Assembly: GCF_002251735.1 (NCBI RefSeq)
Contig: NZ_NOXS01000027.1
Coordinates: forward strand, 53,766 to 117,765
DNA: 64,000 nucleotides
Source of the DNA: Elstera cyanobacteriorum
GTDB lineage: Bacteria > Pseudomonadota > Alphaproteobacteria > Elsterales > Elsteraceae
Direction: 5' to 3'
Part shown: in pieces, positions 36,170 through 46,150 of the stretch
Layout: every line of letters begins with the position of its first letter
Numbering within the stretch: position 1 is the stretch's first letter
Notes under the pieces: model-generated
What the model was told of the DNA's origin: nothing
Database searches by the model: none
The model's input: the letters and a program-made list of their open reading frames with translations, nothing else
Position numbers and translations under genes: made by a program

Positions 36170-36607
36170 TCCAAACCCCTGAAGCCTGTTTCAGGAGTGC
36201 GTTTTAACAAGGATTTATCCGGTAAACGATGAAAATATAAAGAAAATATAAATGTATTCAGTCCCTGGTAATGATTCGTTATCGAAAGACTGCGGCGGTT
36301 CTGGAGCGGCCAGGCCGCCCTCCGATGACCCATGCGGGCATACTTAGGTGGTCTCTAAATCCTCGATCAGCACGCAAATCCCCAATACGCGGCGCGCCTC
36401 CTCTTGCGGAATACAATGGGTGCGCGTGCGGTGAGGGCTGCCCGGAGCGGTTTCGGGCATCAAGTAAAGTTTCCTTTTTCAGAAAATTCATTACAGTCTC
36501 ACAACATTGCTTTGTAACTATTAATACAAATTACGATTCTCTCTCGCTTTCGCACCGCAGCATCTGTAGCCTTCAGGTATCAGATGCCCCTTACTGCGGA
36601 GTGAGCC
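36170..36607 (+). promoter_or_regulatory. 438-base intergenic region upstream of aceA and the RTX gene
   Basis: No gene found. The region holds a short inverted repeat CCTGAA/TTCAGG (36178-36195) just before the RTX start and, 78 bases upstream of aceA, the palindrome TTTGTA-N8-TACAAA (36511-36530) in an AT-rich stretch. The latter is a candidate operator for isocitrate lyase control. Both divergent promoters must lie here. Confidence 0.5.
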
Positions 36608-38203
36608 ATGTCCTACCGGTCGATCGTCGAAGAAGCCCAAAAGACAATCCAGCCGAATACATCCTGGAACGGTATCGAAGCCGAAGCTGTGGCGCGGATG
36701 CGCCTGCAAAATCGCTTCCGCACCGGTCTCGATATTGCGCGTTACACGGCCCGCATCATGCGCCAGGACATGGAAGCCTATGACCGCGACCCCAGCCAAT
36801 ACACCCAGTCCTTGGGCTGTTGGCACGGGTTCATCGGTCAGCAGAAGCTGATCTCCATCAAAAAGCATTTCGGCACCACCGATAAGCGCTACCTCTATCT
36901 CTCCGGCTGGATGATCGCCGCGCTGCGCTCGGATTTCGGCCCGCTGCCCGACCAATCGATGCACGAAAAGACCAGCGTTCCGGCACTGATCGAAGAACTC
37001 TATACCTTCCTGCGTCAGGCCGATGCCCGCGAACTCGGTATGCTGTTCCGCGACATCGATAAGGCGCGCGAAGCGGGGGACGAGCTGCGCGAACGCAAGC
37101 TGCTACAGCAGGTCGATAGCTACCAGACCCACGTCGTGCCGATCATCGCCGATATCGATGCCGGGTTCGGCAATGCCGAAGCCACCTATCTGCTGGCGAA
37201 GAAGATGATCGAAGCCGGGGCCTGCGCCCTGCAGATCGAAAACCAAGTGTCGGACGAAAAGCAGTGCGGCCATCAGGACGGCAAAGTCACCGTTCCGCAC
37301 GAAGATTTCGTCGCGAAGATCCGCGCCATCCGCTACGCCTTCCTGGAGCTTGGCGTTGACGACGGCATCATCGTGGCACGCACCGACTCGCTGGGCGCGG
37401 GCCTGACCAAGCAGATCGCCTTCAGCCACACGCCGGGCGACATTGGCGATCAGTATAACTCTTTCCTCGATTGCGAAGAAATCCAGCCGGGCACCCATCT
37501 GAACGGCGATGTCGTGCTGATGCGCGACGGTAAGCTGATGCGCCCGAAGCGTCTGCCGTCCAACCTGTTCCAGTTCCGCCCGAATACCGGCGCCGACCGC
37601 TGCGTGCTGGACTGCGTTAACGCCCTGCAACATGGCGCCGACCTGCTGTGGATCGAAACCGAAAAGCCGCATATCGAGCAGATCGCCAGCATGGTGGACC
37701 GTATCCGTGAGGTCATCCCGAACGCGAAGCTGGTCTACAACAACTCGCCGTCGTTCAACTGGACGCTGAACTTCCGCCAGCAGGTCTATGATGCCTGGCA
37801 GGCTGCCGGTAAGGATGTGTCGGCCTACGACCGCGCCAAGCTGATGAGCGTCGATTACGACACCACCGCGCTGGGGATCGAAGCCGACGAACGTATCCGC
37901 ACCTTCCAGCGCGATGCCGCCGCCCGGGCCGGGATCTTCCATCACCTGATCACCCTGCCGACCTACCATACGGCAGCGCTGTCCACCGATAATCTCGCCA
38001 AGGAATATTTCGGCGAACAGGCGATGCTGGGCTATGTCGCCAACGTCCAGCGCCAGGAAATCCGCCAGGGTATTGCCTGCGTGAAGCATCAGAACATGGC
38101 CGGGTCGGACATGGGCGATGATCACAAGGAATATTTCGCCCGCGAAGCGGCCCTAAAGGCGGGCGGTGCCCATAACACGATGAACCAGTTCGCGGCGGTG
38201 TAA
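36608..38203 (+). CDS. aceA: Isocitrate lyase
   Basis: 531 residues, the long Pseudomonas-type ICL. It splits isocitrate to glyoxylate and succinate in the glyoxylate shunt. The signature KQCGHQ carries the catalytic Cys (C220); ADIDAGFGN is the magnesium-binding part and ENQVSDEKQCGH follows. The start ATG at 36608 is preceded by GGAGTGAGCC. Malate synthase is not in the window. Confidence 0.95.
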   Translation: MSYRSIVEEAQKTIQPNTSWNGIEAEAVARMRLQNRFRTGLDIARYTARIMRQDMEAYDRDPSQYTQSLGCWHGFIGQQKLISIKKHFGTTDKRYLYLSGWMIAALRSDFGPLPDQSMHEKTSVPALIEELYTFLRQADARELGMLFRDIDKAREAGDELRERKLLQQVDSYQTHVVPIIADIDAGFGNAEATYLLAKKMIEAGACALQIENQVSDEKQCGHQDGKVTVPHEDFVAKIRAIRYAFLELGVDDGIIVARTDSLGAGLTKQIAFSHTPGDIGDQYNSFLDCEEIQPGTHLNGDVVLMRDGKLMRPKRLPSNLFQFRPNTGADRCVLDCVNALQHGADLLWIETEKPHIEQIASMVDRIREVIPNAKLVYNNSPSFNWTLNFRQQVYDAWQAAGKDVSAYDRAKLMSVDYDTTALGIEADERIRTFQRDAAARAGIFHHLITLPTYHTAALSTDNLAKEYFGEQAMLGYVANVQRQEIRQGIACVKHQNMAGSDMGDDHKEYFAREAALKAGGAHNTMNQFAAV

Positions 38204-38212
38204 AGCGATCCG

Positions 38213-38235
38213 GGGCGCGTTCGACGAGCGCGCCC
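38213..38235. terminator. Candidate terminator hairpin after aceA
   Basis: Stem GGGCGCG/CGCGCCC (38213-38219 with 38229-38235), loop of 9 bases. No U-tract follows, so termination may be Rho-assisted. Confidence 0.4.
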
Positions 38236-38298
38236 TAACGCTCAACCCCTCAAGGCGTTCACGGGTGGCCTCGGCCTTCTGTGGGCGCTTTTTGGGTT

Positions 38299-38697
38299 TT
38301 AGTCGCTGTCCCCGTCACCCTCGATCCGGTCCATATCCTCGTCGGAAAAGCCGAAATGGTGGCCGATTTCATGGATCAACACGTGGCGAACGATATCGTC
38401 CAGCGCCTCGCCGGTTTCGCACCAATAGTCGAGGATTGGGCGGCGATAGAGGAACACCCGGTCGGGTTCCGCCCGCACCAACCCGACGCTTTGGAACGGC
38501 ATGGCGACGCCTTGATAGAGGCCAAGGAGGTCGAAGGGGCTTTCCAGCTCCATTTCCTCAACGATCTCATCGTCGGGCAAATCTTCGATCTTCAGTACCA
38601 GATCACGGGTGTACTGGCGCAGCTCATTGGGGATCTCGTGCAGGGCCGTTTCGGCCAGGCGGGCGATGTCGTCGAGACTGGGGGCGATCAGAATCAT
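38299..38697 (-). CDS. Small zinc metallopeptidase family protein (HExxH)
   Basis: 132 residues. The zinc-binding HEIGHHFGF motif lies near residue 110 (HEIGHH, with downstream acidic D/E cluster), as in the zincin-like DUF1025 family. Natural substrates are unknown. The start ATG is at 38697. It is convergent with aceA. Confidence 0.87.
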   Translation of the reverse strand: MILIAPSLDDIARLAETALHEIPNELRQYTRDLVLKIEDLPDDEIVEEMELESPFDLLGLYQGVAMPFQSVGLVRAEPDRVFLYRRPILDYWCETGEALDDIVRHVLIHEIGHHFGFSDEDMDRIEGDGDSD

Positions 38698-38864
38698 AGG
38701 GCCTATTTAAGCATGCGGCCCCGCTATTACCACAGGGGTCTTGCCAGCCGGGCCAAGCTGCCGCACTTTGCCGACTACGGGCAGAACCGGAAAAGCGGCA
38801 GGCTCGACAAACAAGAGTGCTTCCCTTAACGTAAAGGGAAGGGTTCAGCCAGGGGGATCGGGGA

Positions 38865-40496
38865 ATGACCAGGGACGTAATGCCCTATGATGTGGTGATC
38901 GTTGGCGGCGGGCCTGCGGGCTTGGCCACGGCCATCCGGTTGAAGCAGCGCGCGGCAGAAGCAGGCGAGGAGCTTGCGGTCTGCGTTGTCGAAAAAGGGT
39001 CGGAAATCGGGGCGCATATCCTGTCGGGCGCCGTCTTCGAACCGCGCGCCCTGAACGAGTTGATCCCCGATTGGAAAGAAAAGGGCGCACCGCTGAATAC
39101 CCCGGCGGTGGAGGACAACTTCCTGTTCCTGACGGAAAAAGGCTCCTTCAAGCTGCCCACCCCGCCGCAGATGCATAATCACGGCAATTACATCATCTCG
39201 CTCGGCAACCTCTGCCGGTGGCTGGGCCAGCAGGCCGAAGAACTGGGGGTGGAAATCTACCCGGGCTTCGCCGCCGCCGAAGTGCTCTACGACGACGACG
39301 GCGCCGTAAAAGGCATTGCCACCGGCGATATGGGCATTGGCCGCGATGGGGAGCAGACGGCCAATTATCAGCCGGGCGTGGAACTGCACGCGCGCCAGAC
39401 GATCTTCGCCGAAGGCTGCCGGGGATCCCTCAGCAAAGGGCTGATGGAGAAATTTTCGCTTCGCGACGGCGTCGATCCGCAAACCTACGGCATCGGTATT
39501 AAGGAACTTTGGGAAATCGATCCGGCCAAGCATAAAGCCGGTAAGATCATCCATACCATCGGCTGGCCGGTGAAGAGCGATACCTACGGCGGCTCGTTCC
39601 TCTATCACCTTGAGAACAATCAAATCGTCGTCGGTTACGTCATTGGGCTGGATTACACCAACCCGCACCTGTCGCCGTTCGAAGAGTTTCAGCGCTTTAA
39701 GCAACACCCGGCCGTGCGGCCTTTCTTTGAAGGCGGGCGGCGCATCGCCTATGGCGCGCGCGCCATCAACGAAGGCGGCTGGCAGTCGCTGCCGAAGCTG
39801 ACCTTCCCGGGCGGCTGCCTGATCGGCTGCGCGGCGGGTTTTCTGAATGTGCCGAAGATCAAGGGCAGCCATCTCGCCATGAAATCGGGCATGCTGGCGG
39901 CGGATGCGGTGTTCGATCACCTCACGTCCGGCGCGGACAGCAAGGAAGCCACGGCCTATTCGGCGGCGATTGAAAACTCCTGGGTGGCGGAAGAACTAAA
40001 GGCGGTGCGCAACATCCGCCCGTCCTTCCACTATGGCCTGTGGGCAGGCCTCGCTTATTCGGCCATCGACACCTATCTGTTCAGAGGCAAGGCGCCCTGG
40101 ACCTTCCGCAACCACGCGGACCACGACAAGCTTAAAAAAGCCAGCGAGGCGCCGCGCATCGAGTATCCGAAGCCCGATGGTAAGATCAGCTTCGACCGGC
40201 TGTCCTCCGTCTTCCTCTCGGCCACCAACCATGAGGAAGATCAGCCGATTCACCTGCAGTTGAAAGACCCAAGCAAGGCGATTGCCGTCAATTGGTCGCT
40301 CTATGAATCGCCGGAAACGCGCTATTGCCCGGCAGGCGTCTATGAAGTGTTAGACGATCCCACGACCGGCAAGCGCTTACAGATCAACGCGCAAAACTGC
40401 GTTCACTGCAAAACCTGCGACATCAAAGACCCGACGCAGAATATCAACTGGGTGGTGCCGCAGGGCGGCGGCGGGCCGAACTATCCGAACATGTAA
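38865..40496 (+). CDS. Electron transfer flavoprotein-ubiquinone oxidoreductase
   Basis: 543 residues. It passes electrons from ETF to ubiquinone at the inner membrane. N-terminal FAD site [30 protein letters not shown]-terminal [4Fe-4S] cysteines in YCPAGVY and [13 protein letters not shown]; end [11 protein letters not shown]. Together these are typical. The etfAB genes are not nearby. Confidence 0.95.
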   Translation: MTRDVMPYDVVIVGGGPAGLATAIRLKQRAAEAGEELAVCVVEKGSEIGAHILSGAVFEPRALNELIPDWKEKGAPLNTPAVEDNFLFLTEKGSFKLPTPPQMHNHGNYIISLGNLCRWLGQQAEELGVEIYPGFAAAEVLYDDDGAVKGIATGDMGIGRDGEQTANYQPGVELHARQTIFAEGCRGSLSKGLMEKFSLRDGVDPQTYGIGIKELWEIDPAKHKAGKIIHTIGWPVKSDTYGGSFLYHLENNQIVVGYVIGLDYTNPHLSPFEEFQRFKQHPAVRPFFEGGRRIAYGARAINEGGWQSLPKLTFPGGCLIGCAAGFLNVPKIKGSHLAMKSGMLAADAVFDHLTSGADSKEATAYSAAIENSWVAEELKAVRNIRPSFHYGLWAGLAYSAIDTYLFRGKAPWTFRNHADHDKLKKASEAPRIEYPKPDGKISFDRLSSVFLSATNHEEDQPIHLQLKDPSKAIAVNWSLYESPETRYCPAGVYEVLDDPTTGKRLQINAQNCVHCKTCDIKDPTQNINWVVPQGGGGPNYPNM

Positions 40497-40502
40497 GGGC
40501 GT

Positions 40503-40530
40503 GGGTCAGGCGCCGTTTAGTGCCTGGCCC
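40503..40530. terminator. Candidate bidirectional terminator hairpin
   Basis: Stem of 9 pairs including one G-U (GGGTCAGGC at 40503-40511 with GCCTGGCCC at 40522-40530), loop of 10. It lies between the convergent ends of the ETF-QO gene and the 621-residue membrane protein gene; no T-run is seen. Confidence 0.45.
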
Positions 40531-40539
40531 CAACCGCGA

Positions 40540-42405
40540 TCACTGCCAGCTTAACCGGCAAAAATCGACCGATACCTCCGGCCTAAACCAGGGCAGAAAA
40601 CCGCCCTCGGGGGCCTCGATACGCACGGCGGTCACCCGATCTTCTGCTCGGAACGTCCCAGCCAGGAACGCCGCATCGGCCTCCGGGATGGCAAGCATCG
40701 GCGATAGGAAAAACCCAACCGACCCGGCTTCCTGAAGAAAACGGAAGGACGCGGTGTAGCCTGACGCCAGTGTGACACTCATCCCAATCTTGGGGGGAAC
40801 CAACCCCAGGCCCGCTAGATGGCCGAACCCCGTTGACTGGACTCTGACCCGCGCCCAGAGGGCCTGATCGGCAGCCGTCTCCGGCACGGCGATGTCGGCA
40901 TTGAGTTTTGTCTCGTGCGACGCGCAGCTTTCGTTCTCCGACCGGGGAACCGCACGGCGGGTTAGCAGCATCCAATCGCCTTGCCGGTCGGCCAGATCAT
41001 AATAGCGCCGAAATGCACGGCGACTGAGCGGGTCTTCGAGCGCCGGATAGCGGCCATCGATGGCGAAGGGGCGATACAGGATCGACGCGGCCGCCCGATC
41101 ACTCGCCAAAAACGCTGCGTTTCGCTCCGTCATCAGGCGCGACGTGGCGAAATAAGCCTGAAACGCCGGACGCGGGGCCATCGGTAGCCCCAGGGCATAG
41201 GCCGTTCCCAGATCAATCGGAAAGGCATCGACCGGCCCCGTCAGCGTTTTAAACGGCATATCGGCGCGCATGGCGGCCAGATGATCGGTAAACTCCCGCT
41301 GTAACCGGGCCTGTACCCCATCGCGATACGCGCTATCGACGAAAAAGCGAACGTTGGTCACCATATCCTGCGCTATCCGCCCAAACGCCGTCCCGTCCGG
41401 CCAGATCGGCACCAGGGACTGACTCGCAAAAAAGGTGGCACCGATGCTGACGCCCGCGAGCGCGGCCCGATGGCCCCACCCGAAAAAGCGACTTTCCGTC
41501 GTCCACAATTGCGCTGCCGCCAAAAAGGCAAGGCTGAGCGCCGCCGCATCGATCAAGGGGCCGTTGCGGATGAAGCTGGCCTTATAGGCGATCATCAAGG
41601 CCCCCAGGAGGAGAACGCCGAGATACCAGCCCTGCCGCCGCGCCAGCGGCACGCTGGACAGCACCAGCGCCGCCCCAATCCCCCAGGCGATCTGGTACGA
41701 TAGGGGGGCGGGCAGCCCCATATCGGCCTGATAGGCCCGGGTAATATCCAGATAAGACAAGAGAAATGGAACCCAATGTTCGGGCGCCTGTCCCGTCGCA
41801 ATCAGCAGACCAATATTTAAACACGGGAATGCAATAAGATAATAAGGTCGGTAATCACGCCGATGAATATTGTAAAGCGTGATAATCAAAACAACAGGGA
41901 TAGAGAGTAAAAGGGCAGATGATTTGGCCATTGAGGCGATGGCCATAAGCGCGAGCATGATAAACGAAACCGATCGAGCCTTGCGGTCGCCCGGTTGCCG
42001 GTGGATCTCATTATAGATAAACCCAAAAACGGGAAGAAAACGCTCAACATCCCGAACCATATTCAAAAATAGAATCAATATTGAAAAACATAATAACCGT
42101 TTGAAGGTCGAAATTTTAAAAGAGATCAATAACCCAAAAATCAGAAAAATATCGATTATCAATTTTAAAACGATTTTACTCATATAATTATCAGGAAAAT
42201 ATATCAGGGAATATAGATATCCAAGCGGACCAAAGTTAAAAATCACATCCGACCCATACTGAAAGTTCTTCCAATAAAAATAACTCATCATAAAATTCCA
42301 AGACGCATCTAAACTTTTTATATCAGTAAAAAGATCGACCTCCGTGATATAAAAAGATAACAACACCCCCAAAGCAGTAAAAATTATCAATTTACCTGCG
42401 TTCAT
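40540..42405 (-). CDS. Polytopic membrane protein, unknown family (possible glycosyltransferase)
   Basis: 621 residues. About 10 membrane segments in the first 350 residues; a soluble C-terminal half with sparse Cys (ENESCASHE, DFCRLSW). The N-terminal WNFMMSYFYWKNFQYGSDVIFNFGPLGYLYS region and general layout resemble GT-C-like or O-antigen-related transferases, but I cannot name a family. I chose the ATG at 42405 with GGAG 8 bases upstream; an ATG at 42432 is nearly as plausible. The 5' third is strikingly AT-rich compared with the 3' part. It is the last gene of the gtr-like operon. Confidence 0.65.
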   Translation of the reverse strand: MNAGKLIIFTALGVLLSFYITEVDLFTDIKSLDASWNFMMSYFYWKNFQYGSDVIFNFGPLGYLYSLIYFPDNYMSKIVLKLIIDIFLIFGLLISFKISTFKRLLCFSILILFLNMVRDVERFLPVFGFIYNEIHRQPGDRKARSVSFIMLALMAIASMAKSSALLLSIPVVLIITLYNIHRRDYRPYYLIAFPCLNIGLLIATGQAPEHWVPFLLSYLDITRAYQADMGLPAPLSYQIAWGIGAALVLSSVPLARRQGWYLGVLLLGALMIAYKASFIRNGPLIDAAALSLAFLAAAQLWTTESRFFGWGHRAALAGVSIGATFFASQSLVPIWPDGTAFGRIAQDMVTNVRFFVDSAYRDGVQARLQREFTDHLAAMRADMPFKTLTGPVDAFPIDLGTAYALGLPMAPRPAFQAYFATSRLMTERNAAFLASDRAAASILYRPFAIDGRYPALEDPLSRRAFRRYYDLADRQGDWMLLTRRAVPRSENESCASHETKLNADIAVPETAADQALWARVRVQSTGFGHLAGLGLVPPKIGMSVTLASGYTASFRFLQEAGSVGFFLSPMLAIPEADAAFLAGTFRAEDRVTAVRIEAPEGGFLPWFRPEVSVDFCRLSWQ

Positions 42406-42483
42406 TAACCATTCTCCGCCAAGAAAATTCATTCCTGACTGTGCTCATAAGGTTAAACTCAAGCCTCTTCTCCGGTCCTTCTT

Positions 42484-44604
42484 TTAGGGCGATAGAGGCT
42501 CGATATTCAGACCGACGAGACCGATCCCCAGTGTGCGGGGATCCGGTCCGTGTCCCAGTTGCGCGGGCGAGGTTGGCGTTGGAACGACGATCGTCAGCAC
42601 CTGGGACGGCGTAGCGCTTTCCATTTCCAGGGTAACATCCGTCGTCGCGTCCGACAGACGGAACGGATAGGTCCGATCCCCGAACTGAAGTTGAAACTCC
42701 TGTTCTTTATTTGGCCCGAAAGCATGCGCCGTCAGGCGCAAGCGGACCCGCCCCGGCAAAAGATCGCGGAAGACGAGCACCGCCCTCTTCCCGCGCGACC
42801 AAACGCCCCAGGGTTCTGGCGTATACCACCCCATGGCAAGGAACGGGGCGCTGGCCGGGTCACCAAGCCGAATATCCTGATGAAGCGGCGCGGGCAAGAA
42901 AAGGGTTTCCGGCTTCAGAGGCTCAATCGGCGTACAGGTGGCGCACGCCCGCCAGCCAGGGGCCAGAACAACAAACCCATCAATCCGCGCCAGAAGGTCG
43001 GTTTCACTGCGGATCGTCGCCAAAGCCGCACTCAAACTCGCTTCATCGAGAAGATAAAGGGTATCCGGGTCATAGCGCCCCGTCGCCAGCGCCTCGCTCG
43101 CCCGGTCACGCGCTGCTTCGAGCTTTTTCTGATCGAGCCGGGCGAAATAAACAATGTCGGTTTCCATCCGGCTGCGCAAAGCATACCCCGCCCCAATGAC
43201 CCAGTCCCCCATCCCATTTTCGGGGGCGCCACGGCGGATCTGCGGGTGATTTTCCGGCATGATAACGCGCAGCTTGTGGTAACGCTTGGCCGCCTCCGCC
43301 CAAAAGCCAGAGGTTAGCGGAAGGTTCCATGCCGCTGATGGGGTACGATCAAGGTGACCGCTACGGAAAGTCCAACCGGGGGTAATGTCCCAGATCTGTA
43401 GTATTAGGGCCAAGGCTATGATCCCACGCCCACCCCAGCCGCGCCAGCGCTGCGCGACGAAAATAATCAGTGTCAGAAAAATAGCGTAATAAACTGGCCA
43501 GAAAAATCGCCCGGAAGATTGAAAAAAGTTTGCTATTCGCTTCAAAACATCGGCAAGAGGAATAGTATATGTTACAGTCCCAATGCCAATCTTGTTTGAT
43601 AGGGCAAACAAAACCAGCGCAAATACCATTAACGTCATTGCTGGATGGGCAGCGATGACTGCAGGCAATCCGCGTAGCGCCCTAGCACCCCGGGGAATCG
43701 CTAGAACCGCAAGGGCCAATCCCCCCAATCCCAAGTATGAAAAACCTTCGTAATCGCCATCGGCTCCAGCGATATCCGGCAGAACACGCGACCAACCGTT
43801 GGCGTCGATCAGCGACAGAAGGTTCATCCGGTAAAAGCCAAAGCCCCCCGCCATAACCCCTGAACCGCCGGAAAAATACCCGGCCTGCCACGCCACTGAC
43901 ATAATCAACGCCAGCCCGGCAACGGCCTCTGTCACGGTGCGTTTCCAACCTAAACGATAGACGATCACGCCATCGCCGAGGCTCGCGACCCACAGACCGC
44001 CGGTTATCGCCAGCAAATAGGGATGAACCAACGCCGTCACGCCCAGCAGCAAAAGCCAATAGCCAGGGCGGCGAGCGGTGCGACCACTGATATAAAGATA
44101 GAGTGCGGCAAGAATGACGAAATGGGAGAATAGGCTGGTATGGCCATGCAAGCGCCACAGCATTGGCGGGGCAGTTACGAAAAACCCCGTTGCCAGCACA
44201 CAGACCCAACGATCTTCAACAAAGTACCGCAGAATTTTCCAAGAAAAGAACGTCTGAAGCATAAAACATATTAAAATCCAAAGGCCGAAATACTGGAATG
44301 TTTCCGGTAGCCACTGCGAAAATATTTTAAAGAACAAAGCAAAAATCGGAAGAGAGTCCGTGAAAATGATCGAGCTACGGAGTTCCAATCCCCAACCCGT
44401 GTTAAGACCAATTGGGAAGCTCCAAGGCGCATTCCGAAAAAACGCCCAGCCGGCATAATGCTGTGATGAATCCCAAACAAAAAGCCAAGACGTATTATCA
44501 AATAGCAGTATAGATCCTCCTGTTATTATATAAAATGCAGAAATTCCTATTAAAAATAGAAAAATATACTCTGACTTGAACAAAGACGAATTTTCAATTT
44601 TCAT
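42484..44604 (-). CDS. Polytopic membrane protein, DUF6311-like (GtrC-like GT-C candidate)
   Basis: 706 residues. Eleven or so membrane segments and a soluble C-terminal domain of about 270 residues. Conserved blocks shared with the protein at 27103-28764: SIIFTDSLPIFALFFKI, ALVHPYLLAITGGLW, YEGFSYLGLGGLALA and QSSGRFFWPVYYAIF. Placed directly after GtrB- and GtrA-like genes, it fits the third component of a three-gene O-antigen glucosylation set, the sugar transferase. I chose the ATG at 44604 with AGGA 7 bases upstream. The first 300 bases are AT-rich. Confidence 0.68.
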   Translation of the reverse strand: MKIENSSLFKSEYIFLFLIGISAFYIITGGSILLFDNTSWLFVWDSSQHYAGWAFFRNAPWSFPIGLNTGWGLELRSSIIFTDSLPIFALFFKIFSQWLPETFQYFGLWILICFMLQTFFSWKILRYFVEDRWVCVLATGFFVTAPPMLWRLHGHTSLFSHFVILAALYLYISGRTARRPGYWLLLLGVTALVHPYLLAITGGLWVASLGDGVIVYRLGWKRTVTEAVAGLALIMSVAWQAGYFSGGSGVMAGGFGFYRMNLLSLIDANGWSRVLPDIAGADGDYEGFSYLGLGGLALAVLAIPRGARALRGLPAVIAAHPAMTLMVFALVLFALSNKIGIGTVTYTIPLADVLKRIANFFQSSGRFFWPVYYAIFLTLIIFVAQRWRGWGGRGIIALALILQIWDITPGWTFRSGHLDRTPSAAWNLPLTSGFWAEAAKRYHKLRVIMPENHPQIRRGAPENGMGDWVIGAGYALRSRMETDIVYFARLDQKKLEAARDRASEALATGRYDPDTLYLLDEASLSAALATIRSETDLLARIDGFVVLAPGWRACATCTPIEPLKPETLFLPAPLHQDIRLGDPASAPFLAMGWYTPEPWGVWSRGKRAVLVFRDLLPGRVRLRLTAHAFGPNKEQEFQLQFGDRTYPFRLSDATTDVTLEMESATPSQVLTIVVPTPTSPAQLGHGPDPRTLGIGLVGLNIEPLSP

Positions 44605-44626
44605 AATCATATCCTAAAGACTGGCT

Positions 44627-45019
44627 CTACGCCGAGGGGCGCCGTGTGTAAACCCACAAGCGACTCACGGCGAACGACAGCACCGGCACCACAAGAACCA
44701 TCCCCGGCAGAGAAGCCGCCCAGGGCAAACCATAGGCGGCGACCAAGCGCACATTGAGGGCGTTCAGACCAAAGCCCAGCAGAGACATACCAATGAAGCG
44801 CCCCGCCATCCGCCAATCGGGGGCAACCCGAAACGTCAGCCGGGCGTTGCCGAAATAAGACACCGGCAAAGCACAGAAGAAGGCAACGAGGTTCGCCAGA
44901 TCAACGGCTAGACCCAGGCTCGCTGTTGCAGAAAAAACCGCAGCATGCACAAGCGTCGCCAGGATACCGATCAGGCCGAAGCTGCCAACCTGACGAAAAA
45001 GCTCAGTCCTGCGCAGCAT
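44627..45019 (-). CDS. gtrA: GtrA family membrane protein (polyprenyl-phosphate sugar flippase)
   Basis: 130 residues with four membrane segments, matching the GtrA family (FGLIGILATLVHAAVFSA, FCALPVSYFGNARLTFR, FAVSRLWVYTRR). GtrA moves polyprenyl-phosphate-linked sugar to the periplasm. The gene overlaps the end of gtrB by 17 bases. In mycobacteria the GtrA homologue Rv3789 is implicated in the arabinose-lipid pathway. Confidence 0.9.
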   Translation of the reverse strand: MLRRTELFRQVGSFGLIGILATLVHAAVFSATASLGLAVDLANLVAFFCALPVSYFGNARLTFRVAPDWRMAGRFIGMSLLGFGLNALNVRLVAAYGLPWAASLPGMVLVVPVLSFAVSRLWVYTRRPSA

Positions 45020-45956
45020 TGTCTTGATCGTTCCGATAGATCGAGCGGATCAAATAGATCGGCCGTCGCTTCACTTCGGTAAAAACCTGCGACAAATATT
45101 CCCCGATCACACCGAGACCGATTAGCACAATACCATTGGTGAACAGCATGACGGTCATCAAGGAGGCATAACCGGGCACGCTGCGATCCCCAAGGACGAG
45201 AACCTTAAAGATGATAAAGCCGCCGTAGACCAGCGCCCCCAAGGCAACGATCATCCCAATCAAGCTCCAAACCCGCAGGGGCAGCGAGCTGAAAGAGATG
45301 ATGCCATCCATCGCAAAGCGCAGCAGCTTGCGATACTTCCATTTCGTTGTACCCGCGTGCCGTTCAGGTCGTTCGTACTGGATAGCGACCGTTCGGAAGC
45401 CAACCCAGGAGAAGATTCCCTTATTAAACCGGCTGCGTTCCGGCATGGCGCGGATCGCTTCGATCACCCGCCGGTCCATCAAGCGGAAATCCCCGGCGTT
45501 GGCCGGAATAGTGATTTCCCCCAGCAAGTTGATAACCCGGTAAAAAGCCCCTGCTGTTTTGCGCTTGAACCAGGAATCGCTGGCGCGCAGGGACCGCACG
45601 GCCAACACGACTTCCGCCCCGCGCCGCCAATGGTCAATCATTTGCGGGATCAACTCCGGCGGATCCTGCAAATCAGCATCCATCGGGATCACCGCTTGCC
45701 CGACCGCTTCGAAAATCCCGGCGGTTAGCGCGGCTTCCTTCCCGAAATTGCGGCTAAGCTCGACGATGGCGATTTCGGGGTGCTGTGCTTGCAGCGCCTG
45801 CAGGCGGTTAACGGTTTCGTCGGTGCTGCCGTCATCGACGCACACAACTTCGAAACTGACCGCGGTAGCCCGCAAGATCGGCATAAGAATTTCAAACAGC
45901 CGATCTACCCCATCGGCCTCATTCATCATCGGAATGACGATGGATAGATCTGTCAC
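45003..45956 (-). CDS. Family 2 glycosyltransferase, GtrB/DPM1-like (polyprenyl-phosphate sugar synthase)
   Basis: 317 residues. Cytosolic GT-A domain: VVCVDDGSTDET, ELSRNFGKEAALTAG, PMDADLQDPPELI (DxD), then two C-terminal membrane helices (WSLIGMIVALGALVYGG, VMLFTNGIVLIGLGVIG). It charges a polyprenyl phosphate with a hexose, usually glucose. I chose the GTG at 45956, with AAAGGGG upstream; a longer frame starts in front of the divergent promoter and is less likely. It heads the GtrB-GtrA-DUF6311-like-membrane protein series. Confidence 0.88.
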   Translation of the reverse strand: MTDLSIVIPMMNEADGVDRLFEILMPILRATAVSFEVVCVDDGSTDETVNRLQALQAQHPEIAIVELSRNFGKEAALTAGIFEAVGQAVIPMDADLQDPPELIPQMIDHWRRGAEVVLAVRSLRASDSWFKRKTAGAFYRVINLLGEITIPANAGDFRLMDRRVIEAIRAMPERSRFNKGIFSWVGFRTVAIQYERPERHAGTTKWKYRKLLRFAMDGIISFSSLPLRVWSLIGMIVALGALVYGGFIIFKVLVLGDRSVPGYASLMTVMLFTNGIVLIGLGVIGEYLSQVFTEVKRRPIYLIRSIYRNDQDNAAQD

Positions 45957-46150
45957 CGTACCATTCCCCTTTACATCGCCCCTCGGGAGTAAGGGGGCTG
46001 TATAACAAAGCGATTTTGGCAAGCCAACCCTATCGTCAGCCGGATACCGCTGTTTAAACCCTACAAAGAGTTCACTGGACTGTATCCCCGCACGCCCGTT
46101 AGAGAAGCGCAAGCCTGCTGTCTGCTGCGCCCGAAAGGCCCGATGCCCGA
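45957..46150. promoter_or_regulatory. Divergent promoter region between the gtr-like and dprE operons
   Basis: 194 bases between the starts of the GT2 gene (minus) and the UbiA-type gene (plus). No gene. Both sugar operons must be started here; I see no clear palindrome. Confidence 0.45.

Noticed and set aside
37103..38125. 340-codon minus-strand open frame opposite aceA
   Set aside because: Antisense shadow of isocitrate lyase without family features.
38826..39920. 364-codon minus-strand open frame opposite ETF-QO
   Set aside because: Antisense shadow of a strongly supported flavoprotein gene.
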